Part shown: positions 52,694 through 62,462 of the stretch, piece by piece
Numbering within the stretch: the first letter of the stretch is position 1
Layout of the letters: each line of letters begins with the position of its first letter
Assembly (NCBI RefSeq): GCF_017355525.1
Contig: NZ_CP067395.1
Span: forward strand, 2,604,001 to 2,668,000
DNA from: Lysobacter enzymogenes
GTDB taxonomy: Bacteria > Pseudomonadota > Gammaproteobacteria > Xanthomonadales > Xanthomonadaceae
Length of the DNA: 64,000 nt
Direction: 5' to 3'
Translations under genes and position numbers: made by a program
The notes under the pieces: model-generated
What the model was told of the DNA's origin: nothing
Seen by the model: the letters and a program-made list of their open reading frames with translations, nothing else
Databases searched by the model: none

Positions 52694-54382
52694 ATGCACC
52701 ACACGTCCCTGATCGCGATCCTGGTAGCCGGCTTCGTCCTGGCCTTCATCTTCGGAATGATCGCTCAACGCCTGCGGCTGTCGCCGCTGGTGGGCTACCT
52801 CATCGCCGGCGTCATCGCCGGCCCCTTCACGCCCGGCTTCGTCGGCGACCAAACGCTCGCGCCGCAGTTGGCCGAGATCGGCGTCATCCTGCTGATGTTC
52901 GGCGTCGGCCTGCACTTCTCGCTGGGCGACCTGCTCGAAGTCAAAGCCATCGCGCTACCGGGCGCGATATTGCAGATCGCGGTCGCCACGGCCTTGGGCT
53001 GGGGCATGGCGTATTACCTGGGCTGGTCGCACGGCGCCGGCCTGGTGTTCGGTCTGGCGCTGTCGGTCGCCAGTACCGTGGTGCTGCTGCGCGCGCTGGA
53101 AGAACGGCGGCTGGTGGAAACCGCCAAGGGACGCATCGCGGTCGGCTGGCTGATCGTCGAGGATCTGGCGATGGTGCTGGCCCTGGTGCTGCTGCCGGCG
53201 CTGGCCGGCCTGCTCAAGGGCGAAGGCGGCGACGCCAGCCAGATCTGGAGCCAGTTGTTCGTGACCCTGGCCAAGGTCGGCGCGTTCGTGGCCTTCATGC
53301 TGATCGTCGGCCGCCGGGTGATTCCGTGGATCCTCGAACGCGTGGCCGGCACCGGTTCGCGCGAACTGTTCACCCTGTGCGTGCTGGCGATCGCGCTCGG
53401 CGTGGCGTTCGGCTCGGCCGAACTGTTCGGCGTGTCGTTCGCGCTCGGCGCGTTCTTCGCCGGCATGATGCTCAACGAATCCGAATTCAGCCATCAGGCC
53501 GCCAACGAGACCCTGCCGCTGCGCGAAGCGTTCGCGGTGCTGTTCTTCGTCTCGGTCGGCATGCTGTTCGATCCGCAGATCCTGCTCAAGGAACCGCTGG
53601 AAGTGCTGGCGGTGTTCGCGATCATCGTGATCGGCAAGTCGCTCGCGGCCTACGCCCTGGTGCGCGCGTTCGGCAAGCCGAACTCGACCGCGCTGATGAT
53701 TTCCGCGAGCCTGGCCCAGATCGGCGAGTTCTCCTTCATCCTCGCCGGCCTCGGCATGGACCTGGAGATCCTGCCGAAGGAAGGCCACGACCTGATCCTG
53801 GCCGGCGCGCTGCTGTCGATCGTGGTCAACCCGCTGCTGTTCGCCTGGCTCGACCGCAAGAACGCGCGCGAAGCCGCCGCGGCGCAGGAAGCGCGCGGCG
53901 AAGACCCGCCGCAGGTGCCGGCCGACATCGACAACCACGTCATCCTGGTCGGCTACGGCCGCGTCGGCAGCGAGCTGGCGCGCCTGCTCGGCGAGCACAA
54001 GATCCCGATGGTGGTCATCGACGGCGAGGAAAGCCTGATCGCCAAGGCGCGCGCGGCCGGGCTGCCGGCGATCCTCGGCAACGCGGTCAACGAGCGGGTG
54101 CTGCGCGAAGCGGTGCCCGAGCGCGCGACCACGGCGATGCTGGCGATCCCGCATGCGCTGGAAGCCGGCGAGATCATCGCCAAGCTGCGCGAGATCAACC
54201 CGGGCCTGAGCATCGTCGCGCGCGCCCACAGCGACAACGAGGTCAAGCACCTGATCGAGCACGGCGCCGACGGCGCGGTGATGGCCGAGCGCGAGCTGGC
54301 CCACAGCCTGGCCGAAATGGTCATGGCCGCGCCGGTCTACCGCGGCGAACGCCAGCTGCCGCCGTCGACGGCGCTGGTGTGA
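52694..54382 (+). CDS. KefB/YbaL-type monovalent cation:proton antiporter
   Basis: 562 aa. An N-terminal CPA2 membrane domain of about 12-13 helices (1-385) carries 'RLSPLVGYLIAGVIAGPFTPGF', 'LMFGVGLHFSLGDLL' and 'SVASTVVLLRALEERRLV'. A RCK/TrkA-N domain follows (about 410-540) with the nucleotide-binding 'HVILVGYGRVGSELARLLGEH' and 'VVIDGEES' and 'GNAVNERVLREA'. The TrkA-C part is absent or very short. Related proteins are glutathione- or NAD-gated K+ efflux systems. It lies upstream of yceH on the same strand, with two hairpins between them. Confidence 0.93.
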   Translation: MHHTSLIAILVAGFVLAFIFGMIAQRLRLSPLVGYLIAGVIAGPFTPGFVGDQTLAPQLAEIGVILLMFGVGLHFSLGDLLEVKAIALPGAILQIAVATALGWGMAYYLGWSHGAGLVFGLALSVASTVVLLRALEERRLVETAKGRIAVGWLIVEDLAMVLALVLLPALAGLLKGEGGDASQIWSQLFVTLAKVGAFVAFMLIVGRRVIPWILERVAGTGSRELFTLCVLAIALGVAFGSAELFGVSFALGAFFAGMMLNESEFSHQAANETLPLREAFAVLFFVSVGMLFDPQILLKEPLEVLAVFAIIVIGKSLAAYALVRAFGKPNSTALMISASLAQIGEFSFILAGLGMDLEILPKEGHDLILAGALLSIVVNPLLFAWLDRKNAREAAAAQEARGEDPPQVPADIDNHVILVGYGRVGSELARLLGEHKIPMVVIDGEESLIAKARAAGLPAILGNAVNERVLREAVPERATTAMLAIPHALEAGEIIAKLREINPGLSIVARAHSDNEVKHLIEHGADGAVMAERELAHSLAEMVMAAPVYRGERQLPPSTALV

Positions 54383-54443
54383 GGGCGCCGGCGCGGTACG
54401 CGCTGGCGCCCGATGTCGGCTAGTGTGATGTCCTCCCGCCGCC

Positions 54444-54494
54444 GCGGACCGCGAGGTCCGCAGCGGCAGGCGCCGGCGCCGGGCGCCGGCGCCT
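54444..54494 (+). terminator. Two consecutive hairpins between kefB-type gene and yceH
   Basis: GCGGACC/GGTCCGC (54444-54461) and an 11-12-bp stem AGGCGCCGGCGC/GCGCCGGCGCCT (54468-54494) followed by TTTCG. Confidence 0.6.
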
Positions 54495-54524
54495 TTCGTC
54501 CACCGCCCTTGCCGAACCGCAGCC

Positions 54525-55205
54525 ATGAGCGATATCGAACCGTCCGCCACCGATCCCAGCGCAAACGCCGCCGCCCCGCCGCCGCAACTGACTCCGATCG
54601 AAGCGCGCGTGGTCGCGGTGTTGATCGAGAAGGAAGCGACCACGCCGGACGTGTATCCGCTGACCCTCAACGCGATCGTGGTCGCCTGCAACCAGAAGAC
54701 CTCGCGCGACCCGGTCACCCACCTGGAACAGGGCGACGTCGCCCACGCGCTGCGCCAGCTGGAGCCGCGCGGCTGGGTCAAATCGCACCATTCCCCGCGC
54801 GCCGAGCGTTACGGCCACCGCGCCGGCACCGCGCTCGACGCGACCCGCCCGCAGACCGTGCTGCTGGCCCTGCTGATGTTGCGCGGCCCGCAGACCGCCA
54901 ACGAACTGCTGAGCCGCAGCGAGCGCATGGCCAAGTTCGAATCGGCCGGCGACGTGCAGTACGCGCTGGAGCGTCTGTCCCAGCACCAGCCGCCGCTGGT
55001 CAAGCTGCTCGGCCGGCAGAGCGGGCAGCGCGAAGACCGCTACGGCCATTTGCTGTGCGGCGAACCGGAATGGACCGCGTCGGCCTCCGGCGCGGACCCG
55101 ACGCTGGCGAGCCCGGCGGCGCAATCGGCGCTGACCGAGCGCATCGCCGCGTTGGAGGCGAAGGTCGCCGAGCTCGAGGCGCGGCTGGAAGCGGCCGGCG
55201 CCTGA
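54525..55205 (+). CDS. yceH: DUF480 protein YceH
   Basis: 226 aa. It begins with a low-complexity 20-residue lead, then 'LTPIEARVVAVLIEKEATTPDVYPLTLNAIVVACNQKTSRDPV', the diagnostic YceH start of the first winged helix, and a second winged helix at 'LMLRGPQTANELLSRSERM'. A C-terminal coiled segment ends 'ALEAKVAELEARLEAAGA'. YceH proteins have two winged-helix domains and an unknown role. Monocistronic, followed by a REP cluster. Confidence 0.92.
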   Translation: MSDIEPSATDPSANAAAPPPQLTPIEARVVAVLIEKEATTPDVYPLTLNAIVVACNQKTSRDPVTHLEQGDVAHALRQLEPRGWVKSHHSPRAERYGHRAGTALDATRPQTVLLALLMLRGPQTANELLSRSERMAKFESAGDVQYALERLSQHQPPLVKLLGRQSGQREDRYGHLLCGEPEWTASASGADPTLASPAAQSALTERIAALEAKVAELEARLEAAGA

Positions 55206-55238
55206 CGTGCCGGGCCGCGCGTAGCGGCCGCGGCTTTG

Positions 55239-55266
55239 TGCAGGAGCGGCGCGAGCCGCGACCGCG
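55239..55266. repeat. REP element, cluster copy 1
   Basis: TGCAGGAGCGGCGCGAGCC then GCGACCGCG on the + strand. Confidence 0.75.
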
Positions 55267-55346
55267 GCACCGCATACGCCCGCGCCGCTTGCTTCGCGCG
55301 GGTGGTCTTGATCGCCTTCGATTCGTTGCGCCGGTCATTGCCTTGG

Positions 55347-55375
55347 CGCGGTCGCGGCTTGCGCCGCTCCTACAG
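55347..55375. repeat. REP element, cluster copy 2 (inverted)
   Basis: CGCGGTCGCGGCTTGCGCC then GCTCCTACAG on the + strand, opposite to copy 1, giving a REP-spacer-inverted REP unit. Confidence 0.75.
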
Positions 55376-55467
55376 GTAGCCACCGCGGCAACGCATGCGT
55401 CCGCACCGCTTGGTTCGTGCGGGTGGTTTTCGTCGCCTTCGATCGGTTGCGCCGGCCAATGCGTCGG

Positions 55468-55495
55468 CGCGGTCGCGGCTTGCGCCGCTCCTACA
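55468..55495. repeat. REP element, cluster copy 3 (inverted)
   Basis: Same orientation as copy 2. The spacer before it (55376-55467) resembles the spacer 55267-55346. Confidence 0.75.
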
Positions 55496-55513
55496 AAAAG
55501 CCACGGCCGCTAC

Positions 55514-55542
55514 CTGTAGGAGCGGCGCGAGCCGCGACCGCG
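55514..55542. repeat. REP element, cluster copy 4
   Basis: CTGTAGGAGCGGCGCGAGCC then GCGACCGCG on the + strand, the best match to the family consensus, directly behind copy 3 in the opposite orientation. Confidence 0.75.
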
Positions 55543-55634
55543 GCACCGCATACGTCCGCGCCGCTGGATTCGTGCGGGTGGTTTTCATCGCGTGCGATTG
55601 GTTGCGCCGAGCATCGCTCCGGCGCGGCCGCGGC

Positions 55635-56675
55635 TCAGGCCAGCGGCAGGTAGATGTCGGTGCGCAGCACCGCTTCCGGGGTTTCGTCCGGGTCGTCCAG
55701 GTATTCGTGGAACAGCGGCGCGGCGCGCAGGGTTTCGCCGCTGTCGGGCAGCCAGCGCGCCAGCAGGGCGTCGGTCAGCGCTTCGAGGCCGTCGAAGGCG
55801 CCGACCAGACGGACCCGCGCGTAGCGTCCGCCGCCCAGCGTTTGCAGGCGGATGCCCTCGCCCGGGTCGTCGGCGAAGGCCGCGCCGAGCGCCAGCATGC
55901 AGTCGAACGCGCAGGCCTGCGGCGGCACGTCGCGGCGGTCGTCGAGCGGGACGCCGTACAGACCGCGCAGCGAGTCGAGCAAGCCGTTCTGCGCCGCCCA
56001 ACCGAACAGGCGGCCATAGCCCTGGTTCTGTTCGGGATACGCGCCGGTCACCCGCAACGCGGCGACCTGGAACGGTTCGACGCTGACCACTTCGACCCGC
56101 AGCGGCGCGGCCGTGCCGTCCTCGGGCGCGGGCGGCTGGGCCAGGCGGTCGATCTCGCGCCACAGCCGCTCCGGCTCGGCGCGCAGTTCGCTCGGGGTGC
56201 CGCCGATGCCCTGGCGCAGCGCGCGGGTGAAGGCCTGCGGAGTCTGGTAGCCGACCGCGAGCGCGGCGTCGGTGACGGTGCGCTCGCCGTTGGCGAGCAG
56301 GCGCAGGCCTTGCAGCAGGCGCAGCCGGGCCACGGTCTGGCCGGTGGTTTCGCCGGTCATCGCGCGGTAGACGCGGTGGAAGTGGAACGGCGAGAACGAG
56401 GCCGCTTCGGCCAGCCGGCCCAGCTCCGGCGGCTCGTCGCCGTGGCCGATGGCCTGTTCGATCAGCGCCACCGCGCGCTGGATGCGGCGGTGATGGGCGT
56501 CGCGGGTGCCGGGCTTGAGCGCGCCGCGCGCCGGCGCCGCGGCGGTGCGGCCGCTGTCGGGCGCGGGTTCGACGATGGGCGCGCCGGCGGCGGCGGCTTC
56601 GGCCACGGTGGAGACGGCGGCGGGCGCCGGCACGGGAGCCGCGACGGCGGCAGGCGATTCCTTGACGGGGGGCAT
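55635..56675 (-). CDS. AraC-type regulator with C-terminal GyrI-like effector domain
   Basis: 346 aa from the ATG at 56675 with GGAG eight bases upstream. A Pro/Ala-rich lead (about 1-55) precedes the AraC double HTH at about 60-165 ('RIQRAVALIEQAIGHGDEPPELGRLAEAASFSPFHFHRVYRAMTG' region) and a GyrI/SOUL-like small-molecule domain at about 200-345 ('VEVVSVEPFQVAALRVTGAYPEQ', 'DIYLPLA'). This Rob/SoxS-like arrangement is common in regulators that sense drugs or hydrophobic compounds. The stop codon falls inside what looks like a degenerate REP, so the last few residues may be recent. Confidence 0.88.
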   Translation of the reverse strand: MPPVKESPAAVAAPVPAPAAVSTVAEAAAAGAPIVEPAPDSGRTAAAPARGALKPGTRDAHHRRIQRAVALIEQAIGHGDEPPELGRLAEAASFSPFHFHRVYRAMTGETTGQTVARLRLLQGLRLLANGERTVTDAALAVGYQTPQAFTRALRQGIGGTPSELRAEPERLWREIDRLAQPPAPEDGTAAPLRVEVVSVEPFQVAALRVTGAYPEQNQGYGRLFGWAAQNGLLDSLRGLYGVPLDDRRDVPPQACAFDCMLALGAAFADDPGEGIRLQTLGGGRYARVRLVGAFDGLEALTDALLARWLPDSGETLRAAPLFHEYLDDPDETPEAVLRTDIYLPLA

Positions 56676-56775
56676 GGTCTTGCTCCTCGCGCTCGGCGGT
56701 GGGATGGCGGTCAGCATCGCAGTCGCGGCGGTACGCGGCGGTTCCTATCTTGCGCTTTCGCGCGCCGCCGCAGGC

Positions 56776-57516
56776 TCAGTACGACAGCGCCAGCGCCGCC
56801 AGCACCGCCGCCTCGGTCAGCTCGGTCAGCGCGCCGCAGGTGTCGCCGGTCATGCCCTGCAGCCGGCGCAGGCAGGCCCGCCGCCACAGCGCGAACACCA
56901 GCGAAGCCGCCGCCAGCGCCAGCGCGCCGCGCCAGCCGGCCAGCGCGCACAAGGCCGCGCTGACGATCAAGGCGGCGATGCAGGCCGCGCGCGGCGCCGC
57001 GACCAAGGCCTCGCCGAGGCCGGCCTTGCGCACGTACGGCGTGGTCACAAACGCCAGCGTCAACGTCGCGCGCGCCAGCAGCGGCGCCAGCGCCAGCGCC
57101 GCCCACGCCGGCGCCGGCAGGCTCGCCAGCGCGGCGAACTTCAACAACAGGACCAAGGTCACCGCCACCACCGCGAGCGGACCGCTGCGCGGGTCTTTCA
57201 TGATCTCCAGGGTGCGCGCGCGGCTTTGCTGCGGATCCGCGCGCAGGCCGCCGACCCAGGCGTCGGCCATGTCGGCCAGCCCGTCCAGATGCAAGGCGCC
57301 GGTCAGCGCCGTCCACGCGATCAGCAACAGCGCCGCCGACAGCAGCGGCGGCCGCGTCTGCAACGCCCACGCCAGCGCGCACAGCAGCGCGCCGATCAAT
57401 GCGCCCGCCAACGGATACCAGATCAGCGCGCGGCGTTGCGCCTCGGCGTCGGCGAACGCCCGCGCGGGCACCGGGATGCGGGTCAGGAAACCGATCGCGG
57501 CCAGCGCGGCGCGCAT
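56776..57516 (-). CDS. cobS: Adenosylcobinamide-GDP ribazoletransferase CobS
   Basis: 246 aa from the ATG at 57516, with the start overlapping the cobC stop (TGATG). A polytopic membrane protein whose N-terminus 'LAAIGFLTRIPVP' and 'ALTGALHLDGLADMADAWVGGL' (His/Asp of the active site in HLDGLAD.AD) match CobS. Other signatures are 'RTLEIMKDPRSGPLAVVAV' and 'GMTGDTCGALTELTEAAVL'. It joins alpha-ribazole (phosphate) to adenosylcobinamide-GDP in the last step of B12 synthesis. It is the last gene of the cob operon. Confidence 0.95.
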   Translation of the reverse strand: MRAALAAIGFLTRIPVPARAFADAEAQRRALIWYPLAGALIGALLCALAWALQTRPPLLSAALLLIAWTALTGALHLDGLADMADAWVGGLRADPQQSRARTLEIMKDPRSGPLAVVAVTLVLLLKFAALASLPAPAWAALALAPLLARATLTLAFVTTPYVRKAGLGEALVAAPRAACIAALIVSAALCALAGWRGALALAAASLVFALWRRACLRRLQGMTGDTCGALTELTEAAVLAALALSY

Positions 57517-58220
57517 CAACCGTCGACTGGATCGGCCTGCGCGCTTGCGTCGGCCTCGGCGCGCGCGTGCGCGCCGTCGCGCGCGGCCTGCGGCGGCCAG
57601 CTGACGCTGTGCAGCGAGGCGTGGGCGACATCGATGTTGAGCAGGTCGGTGTAGCGGCGGCCGGCGGCGATGCAGCGCAGCAGGCGGATCGCGCCGCCGT
57701 GGGTCACCACCAGCACGCGGCGGCCGCTGTGGCGCTCGGCGATCTCGTTCATCGCCGCGGTCAGGCGCGCGGCGAATTCGTCGAAGCCTTCCGCGCCCGG
57801 CGGCGGGTGCGCGACCGGATCGGCCCAGAACCGCGCCAGCGCGTCGCCTTCTTGCGCGGCGATGGCGTCGACCGGGCGGCCCTGCCAATCGCCGAAGTGG
57901 TATTCGCGCAGGCGCGGCTCCAGCGCCCACGGCAGACCGCGCGCCTGCGCCAGTTCCTGCGCGAACGCGGCGCAGCGCTGCAACGGCGAGCTGACGATGG
58001 CGTCCCAGTCGCGCCCCAGCACCGCGTCGCGCATCTGCCGCCAGCCCAGTTCCAGCAGGCTGTCGTCGAGCTGGCCGCGGTAGCTGCGGTGGCCGGTGTC
58101 GCCGTGGCGCAGCAGGTCCAGGTGGACCGGGCCGGCGTGGACGGAGCCGGCCTGGGCGTGGCCGGCGTGGACAAAGCCGGAATCGGCGGCGCCGGAATCG
58201 ACAGAGCGTGGCGGGGTCAT
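57516..58220 (-). CDS. cobC: Alpha-ribazole phosphatase (histidine phosphatase) CobC
   Basis: 234 aa from the ATG at 58220. The first 28 residues are an imperfect repeat (HAGHAQAGSVHAGPVHLD) ahead of the phosphatase core. The core starts 'LDLLRHGDTGHRSYRGQLDDSLLELGW', where RHG carries the catalytic His, and later has 'REYHFGDWQGRPVDAI' and 'VVTHGGAIRLL', the second catalytic His. It dephosphorylates alpha-ribazole 5'-phosphate for the nucleotide loop. It overlaps cobS by one base and lies 139 bp after cobT. Confidence 0.9.
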   Translation of the reverse strand: MTPPRSVDSGAADSGFVHAGHAQAGSVHAGPVHLDLLRHGDTGHRSYRGQLDDSLLELGWRQMRDAVLGRDWDAIVSSPLQRCAAFAQELAQARGLPWALEPRLREYHFGDWQGRPVDAIAAQEGDALARFWADPVAHPPPGAEGFDEFAARLTAAMNEIAERHSGRRVLVVTHGGAIRLLRCIAAGRRYTDLLNIDVAHASLHSVSWPPQAARDGAHARAEADASAQADPVDG

Positions 58221-58359
58221 CTCGGCGTCGGTCCTTGTACGCGGTCGGTGGCGGACACCGATGATGCCCGCGCGAGCCGGGTCAGGGAAATAGGCCGCAA
58301 GCTGGGCGCGCCCGGCGCGGGCGCCGCTGCCGGAGCAGGGCCGGCCGACGCGCCCGCGT

Positions 58360-59418
58360 TCACGCCGACGCGCCGGAGACGCCGGCCTGGGCGAAGGTCG
58401 CCATGCCGTTGTGCAGATCGCAGGCCAGCCGCAGCAACGGCACCGCGACCGCGGCGCCGCTGGCTTCGCCCAGGCGCAGGCCGAGATCGAGCAGGGGCTG
58501 CGCGCCGAGCGCGTCGAGCAAGGCGGCGTGGCCGCGCTCGTGCGAGCGGTGCGCGTACAGCAGCCATTCGCCGCAACCGGGATTGAGCCGCTGCGCGGCC
58601 AGCGCCGCGACGGTGCAGATGAAACCGTCGACCAGCACCGGCACGCCGTGCTGGGCGCAGGCGATGTAGGCGCCGGCCAGGGCCGCGATCTCGAAGCCGC
58701 CCAGGCGCCGCAGCCGTTCCCAATCGCTGTCGGCGTCGGCGTGCAGCGCCAGCGCGCGTTCGATCGCGGCGACCTTGCGGGCGATGCCGGCCTCATCCAG
58801 CCCGGTGCCGGCGCCGGCCAGTTCCTTTGGTGCGCGCTGCAACAGCGCGCAGGCCAGCGCCGCCGCGGCGGTGGTGTTGGCGATGCCCATTTCGCCGCCG
58901 ATGAACAACTGCGCGCCGGTGTCGCGCGCGGCGCGCACGCTGGCGACGCCGGCCGCGAGCGCGGCGCGCAGCTGCGGCTCGCTCATCGCCGCGGTTTCGC
59001 AGAAGTTGGCCGTGGACGCGGCGATGACCGCGCGATGCACGCCGCTGATCGGACCCGGATCGTTGACCGTGCCGAGGTTGACCACGTCCAGGTTGGCGCC
59101 GAGGCTGCGCGCGAGCACCGCGATGGCCGCGCCGCCGCCGGCGAAGTTGCGCAGCATTTCGCCGGTGACCGCCTGCGGAAACGCCGACACGCCTTCGGCG
59201 GCGACGCCGTGGTCGGCGGCGAACACGCTGATCCACACCCGTTGCAGCGAAGGCCGCGGCGTGGCCTGCAGCCCCGCCAGCCGCACCGCCGCGTCTTCGA
59301 GCCGGCCGAGCGAGCCCGGCGGTTTGGTCAGTTGCGCCTGCCGCGCGAGGGCCTGTTCGGCGATGGCCGCGTCCGCGCGCAGGCACGCGCGCGACCACCA
59401 TTGGGTTTCTTCGTTCAA
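58360..59418 (-). CDS. cobT: Nicotinate-nucleotide--dimethylbenzimidazole phosphoribosyltransferase CobT
   Basis: 352 aa with a probable TTG start at 59418 (TTG-AAC-GAA-GAA), preceded by GGAG nine bases upstream; no ATG lies near and the open frame continues far upstream over cobU in another sense. Family signatures are clear: '[20 protein letters not shown]', '[21 protein letters not shown]', '[17 protein letters not shown]' and '[18 protein letters not shown]'. It makes alpha-ribazole phosphate from DMB. It lies 26 bp after cobU. Confidence 0.95.
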   Translation of the reverse strand: MNEETQWWSRACLRADAAIAEQALARQAQLTKPPGSLGRLEDAAVRLAGLQATPRPSLQRVWISVFAADHGVAAEGVSAFPQAVTGEMLRNFAGGGAAIAVLARSLGANLDVVNLGTVNDPGPISGVHRAVIAASTANFCETAAMSEPQLRAALAAGVASVRAARDTGAQLFIGGEMGIANTTAAAALACALLQRAPKELAGAGTGLDEAGIARKVAAIERALALHADADSDWERLRRLGGFEIAALAGAYIACAQHGVPVLVDGFICTVAALAAQRLNPGCGEWLLYAHRSHERGHAALLDALGAQPLLDLGLRLGEASGAAVAVPLLRLACDLHNGMATFAQAGVSGASA

Positions 59419-59444
59419 GGTCTCGCTCTCCGCATCGTGCCCGC

Positions 59445-59963
59445 CTACAGCGCCGGGCCTTTCAATACCAGCGGCAAACCTGCCGCCACGAATGCCACCC
59501 GCTCGCAGCTCTGGCCCAGCGCCTGATGCAGGCGCCCGGCCTCGTCGACGAAGCGACGGCCCAGTTCGCCCATCGGCACCACGCCGAGGCCGACTTCGTT
59601 GCTGACCAAAAGCACCGACCCGCGCAGCTCGGGCAAGGTCGACAAGAAGGCTCTGCGTTCGCGTTCGAACACTTCTGCATCGCAGTGTTCCAGCAAATTG
59701 CTGAGCCACAACGTCAAACAATCCACCAACACGCACCGCCCGGGCGCCGCATGCGCCCGCAACGCGTCCGCCAGCGCGAGCGGCTCCTCCACGCACCCCC
59801 ACCGCGCCGGCCGCCGCGCCCGGTGATGGGCGATGCGCGCATCCATCTCGCCGTCCAGCGCCTGCGCGGTGGCGATGTAGACCACCTCGTCGTGCGCCGC
59901 AGCCAGACGTTCGGCCAACGCGCTCTTGCCCGAGCGCGCGCCGCCGAGGATCAGGGTACGCAT
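59445..59963 (-). CDS. cobU: Adenosylcobinamide kinase/guanylyltransferase CobU
   Basis: 172 aa from the ATG at 59963. Walker A is '[18 protein letters not shown]', followed by '[24 protein letters not shown]' with the conserved guanylyl-accepting His, '[13 protein letters not shown]' and '[25 protein letters not shown]'. The enzyme phosphorylates adenosylcobinamide and then forms AdoCbi-GDP. Its start overlaps the cobQ stop by 13 bases, so the two genes are translationally coupled. Confidence 0.96.
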   Translation of the reverse strand: MRTLILGGARSGKSALAERLAAAHDEVVYIATAQALDGEMDARIAHHRARRPARWGCVEEPLALADALRAHAAPGRCVLVDCLTLWLSNLLEHCDAEVFERERRAFLSTLPELRGSVLLVSNEVGLGVVPMGELGRRFVDEAGRLHQALGQSCERVAFVAAGLPLVLKGPAL

Positions 59964-61441
59964 ACGCGCTCCTCGTCGCCGTGACGCAGGCCGAACAGTG
60001 CGGCCAACGCGTCGGTGTCCAGGTGTTGTTCGACCGCGTCGGCGAGGCGGTCGATCGATGCTTCGCGCAAACCTCGCAGGTCCAGCGTTTGCGCATCGTC
60101 GAGGCCGGCCCAGCGCAGCAGCGCGGCCAGCGCCTGCGGATGGTCGAACAGGCCGTGCAGATAGGTGCCCAGCACTTGCCCGTCGGCCGACAGCGCGCCG
60201 TCGCAGCGGCCGTCGGCGAAGCGCAGCGCGGGCCGGCCCAGGCCGGCGCCGGCGCTGACGCCGCAGTGGATCTCGTAACCCTCGACCGCGGCATCGGCGA
60301 AGCTCAGATGGCCGCGCACGTTGCGCAGCAGCTTCTGCCCTTGCAGCGTGGTGTCGAGTTCGAGCCAACCCAGGCCCTGGCTGGAACCGGCCTCGCCTTC
60401 GATGCCGTGCGGATCGTGCACGGCGCCGCCGAGCATCTGCATGCCGCCGCAAATGCCGACGACCCGGCCGCCGTAACGCAGATGGCGGGCGATCGCCTCG
60501 GCCCAGCCGTTGCGGCGCAGCCAGTCCAGATCGGCGCGGGTCGACTTGGAGCCCGGCAGCACGATCAGATCGCAGGCCGGCGGCGTTTCGCCGGGGCCGA
60601 CGAAGCGGCAATCGACCTGCGGATGCGCGCGCAGCGCGTCGAAATCGGTGTGGTTGCTGATCCGCGGCAGCGCCGGCACCGCCACCCGCAGGCGCGCGCC
60701 GGGCTTGGCGCCGGCCTCGCGCGGCAACGCGTCTTCGGCTTCCAGGTGCAGGCCGTGCAGGTACGGCAGCACCCCGAGCACCGGCTTGCCGGTTTCGCGT
60801 TCGAGCCAATCGAGCCCGGATTGCAGCAAACCGATGTCGCCGCGGAAACGGTTGATTACGAACCCGGCGACGCGCGTGCGTTCGCTGTCCGACAACAAAG
60901 CCAGGGTGCCGACCAGATGCGCGAACACGCCGCCGCGGTCGATGTCGGCGATCAGGATCACCGGGCAATCGACCGCCTCGGCATAGCCCATGTTGGCGAT
61001 GTCGCGGTCGCGCAGATTGATCTCGGCCGGACTGCCGGCGCCCTCCACCACGACCGCGGCGTAGCGCGCGCACAGGCGCGCGTGCGAGGCCAGCACCGCC
61101 TGCATCGCGACGCGCTTGTAGTCGTGGTAGGCGCGCGCGTCCAGCTCGGCGACGGCGCGGCCGTGCACGATCACCTGCGCGCCGGTGTCGCTGTTGGGCT
61201 TGAGCAGGATCGGGTTGAAGTCGGTGTGCGGCGCCAGCCCGGCGGCCTGCGCCTGCACCGCCTGGGCGCGGCCGATCTCGCCGCCGTCGGCGGTGACCGC
61301 CGAATTCAGCGCCATGTTCTGCGGCTTGAACGGCGCCACCGCGACGCCGCGGCGGTGCAGCCAGCGGCACAGCGCCGCGACCAGTGCGCTCTTGCCGGCG
61401 TCGGAGGTGCAGCCTTGCACCATCAGCACGCGTGCGCTCAT
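59951..61441 (-). CDS. cobQ: Adenosylcobyric acid synthase CobQ
   Basis: 496 aa from the ATG at 61441. The N-terminal ATP-binding part starts '[24 protein letters not shown]' and '[24 protein letters not shown]', followed by '[14 protein letters not shown]' and '[11 protein letters not shown]'. The C-terminal glutamine amidotransferase has its catalytic Cys in '[12 protein letters not shown]' and His in '[10 protein letters not shown]'. It amidates four corrin side chains with glutamine. The start overlaps the decarboxylase stop by four bases (ATGA). Confidence 0.96.
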   Translation of the reverse strand: MSARVLMVQGCTSDAGKSALVAALCRWLHRRGVAVAPFKPQNMALNSAVTADGGEIGRAQAVQAQAAGLAPHTDFNPILLKPNSDTGAQVIVHGRAVAELDARAYHDYKRVAMQAVLASHARLCARYAAVVVEGAGSPAEINLRDRDIANMGYAEAVDCPVILIADIDRGGVFAHLVGTLALLSDSERTRVAGFVINRFRGDIGLLQSGLDWLERETGKPVLGVLPYLHGLHLEAEDALPREAGAKPGARLRVAVPALPRISNHTDFDALRAHPQVDCRFVGPGETPPACDLIVLPGSKSTRADLDWLRRNGWAEAIARHLRYGGRVVGICGGMQMLGGAVHDPHGIEGEAGSSQGLGWLELDTTLQGQKLLRNVRGHLSFADAAVEGYEIHCGVSAGAGLGRPALRFADGRCDGALSADGQVLGTYLHGLFDHPQALAALLRWAGLDDAQTLDLRGLREASIDRLADAVEQHLDTDALAALFGLRHGDEERVCVP

Positions 61442-62430
61442 TCGTGCAGGTCTCCGAGTTCGGCCAGCGCGGCGTCGAGCCGCCGCCATTCGTCTTCGCC
61501 GCCCGGCAGGCCGAAGCGCAGGCTCGCCGGTTGCTCGAACAACCGGGTCAGGATCGCGCGCCGGGCCAGCGCGTCGTGCAGTTGCGCGGCGCGCGGATCG
61601 CGGCGCCACTGGAAGAACGCGCTGCCGCCGCTGGGCGCCAGGCCGTGCGCCGCGAGCAAGGCCGCCAGCCGTTCGCCCTGCGCGCGCAGTTGCGCGCGCA
61701 TGGCCTGTTGCCAGTCGCGGTCGGCCAAGGCGTGGCGCAGCACGTAACGCGCCGGGCCGGTCAGCGTCCACGGGCCGAGCCGTTCGCGCAGCGCGGCCAG
61801 CAGCGCCGGTGCGGCGCAGACGAAGCCGGCGCGAGCGCCGGCCAGGCCGAAGAACTTGCCGGCCGAGCGCAGCACGATCAGCCCGTCGCGCGCGGTGTCG
61901 CCGCACAGGCTGCGCTCGGGCGTGGCGTCCATGAAGGCCTCGTCGATCAGCAACCAGCCGCCGCGCGCGGCCAAGCCTTGGTGCAGCGCCAGCAGCGCGT
62001 CGCGTTCGAAGCGGTCGCCGCCGGGGTTGTTGGGATGGATCAGCACGACCACGTCGTAGCGTTCGCGCTGCGCGAGCAAGTCGTCGCCAGACAAGGTTTC
62101 GACCTCGTGGCCGGCGCGGCGCCAGGCATGCGCGTGTTCGGCGTAGCCCGGCGCGAGCACGCCGACGCGCGAGCGCGCGCGCAGCTCGGGCAAGGCCTGG
62201 ATCGCCGCCTGCGAACCGGCGACCGGCAACGCCTGCGGCGCGCCGTAATAGCCGGCGGCGATTTCGGCGAGGCCGTCGTCGTCCTCGGGCAGCCGCTGCC
62301 AGGCGCGCGCGGGGATTTGCGGCAGCGGCCAGCTGTCCGGGTTGATCCCGGTCGACAGGTCCAGCCACTGCGCCGCGGGAATGCCGTAGCGCTGCGCGGC
62401 GCGCAGCAGACGACCGCCGTGTTCAAGCAT
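61438..62430 (-). CDS. cobD: PLP-dependent threonine-phosphate decarboxylase-like enzyme
   Basis: 330 aa from the ATG at 62430. It is a fold-type I aminotransferase: '[29 protein letters not shown]' is the signature opening of CobD/CobC enzymes, '[14 protein letters not shown]' holds the PNNP motif and '[18 protein letters not shown]' contains the PLP lysine. It supplies aminopropanol phosphate for the corrin side arm. Names differ between organisms (CobD in Salmonella, CobC in Pseudomonas). It lies 32 bp after cbiB. Confidence 0.93.
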   Translation of the reverse strand: MLEHGGRLLRAAQRYGIPAAQWLDLSTGINPDSWPLPQIPARAWQRLPEDDDGLAEIAAGYYGAPQALPVAGSQAAIQALPELRARSRVGVLAPGYAEHAHAWRRAGHEVETLSGDDLLAQRERYDVVVLIHPNNPGGDRFERDALLALHQGLAARGGWLLIDEAFMDATPERSLCGDTARDGLIVLRSAGKFFGLAGARAGFVCAAPALLAALRERLGPWTLTGPARYVLRHALADRDWQQAMRAQLRAQGERLAALLAAHGLAPSGGSAFFQWRRDPRAAQLHDALARRAILTRLFEQPASLRFGLPGGEDEWRRLDAALAELGDLHE

Positions 62431-62462
62431 GGGGCGCTCCCGACGGTTGCGACGCGTTGCGC

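Larger units (their letters stand above)
55206..55634. other. REP cluster, no gene
   Basis: About 430 bp made of four REP elements in alternating orientation separated by similar spacers; part of a fifth at about 55618-55634 runs into the 3' end of the AraC-type gene. See repeat entries. Confidence 0.7.

Noticed and set aside
52343..52915. 190-codon ORF on the minus strand across the antiporter start
   Set aside because: Antisense to the well-supported antiporter gene; no domain and no ribosome binding site.
55239..55542. CRISPR array
   Set aside because: The repeats are palindromic REPs in alternating orientation with similar spacers, and no cas genes are present.
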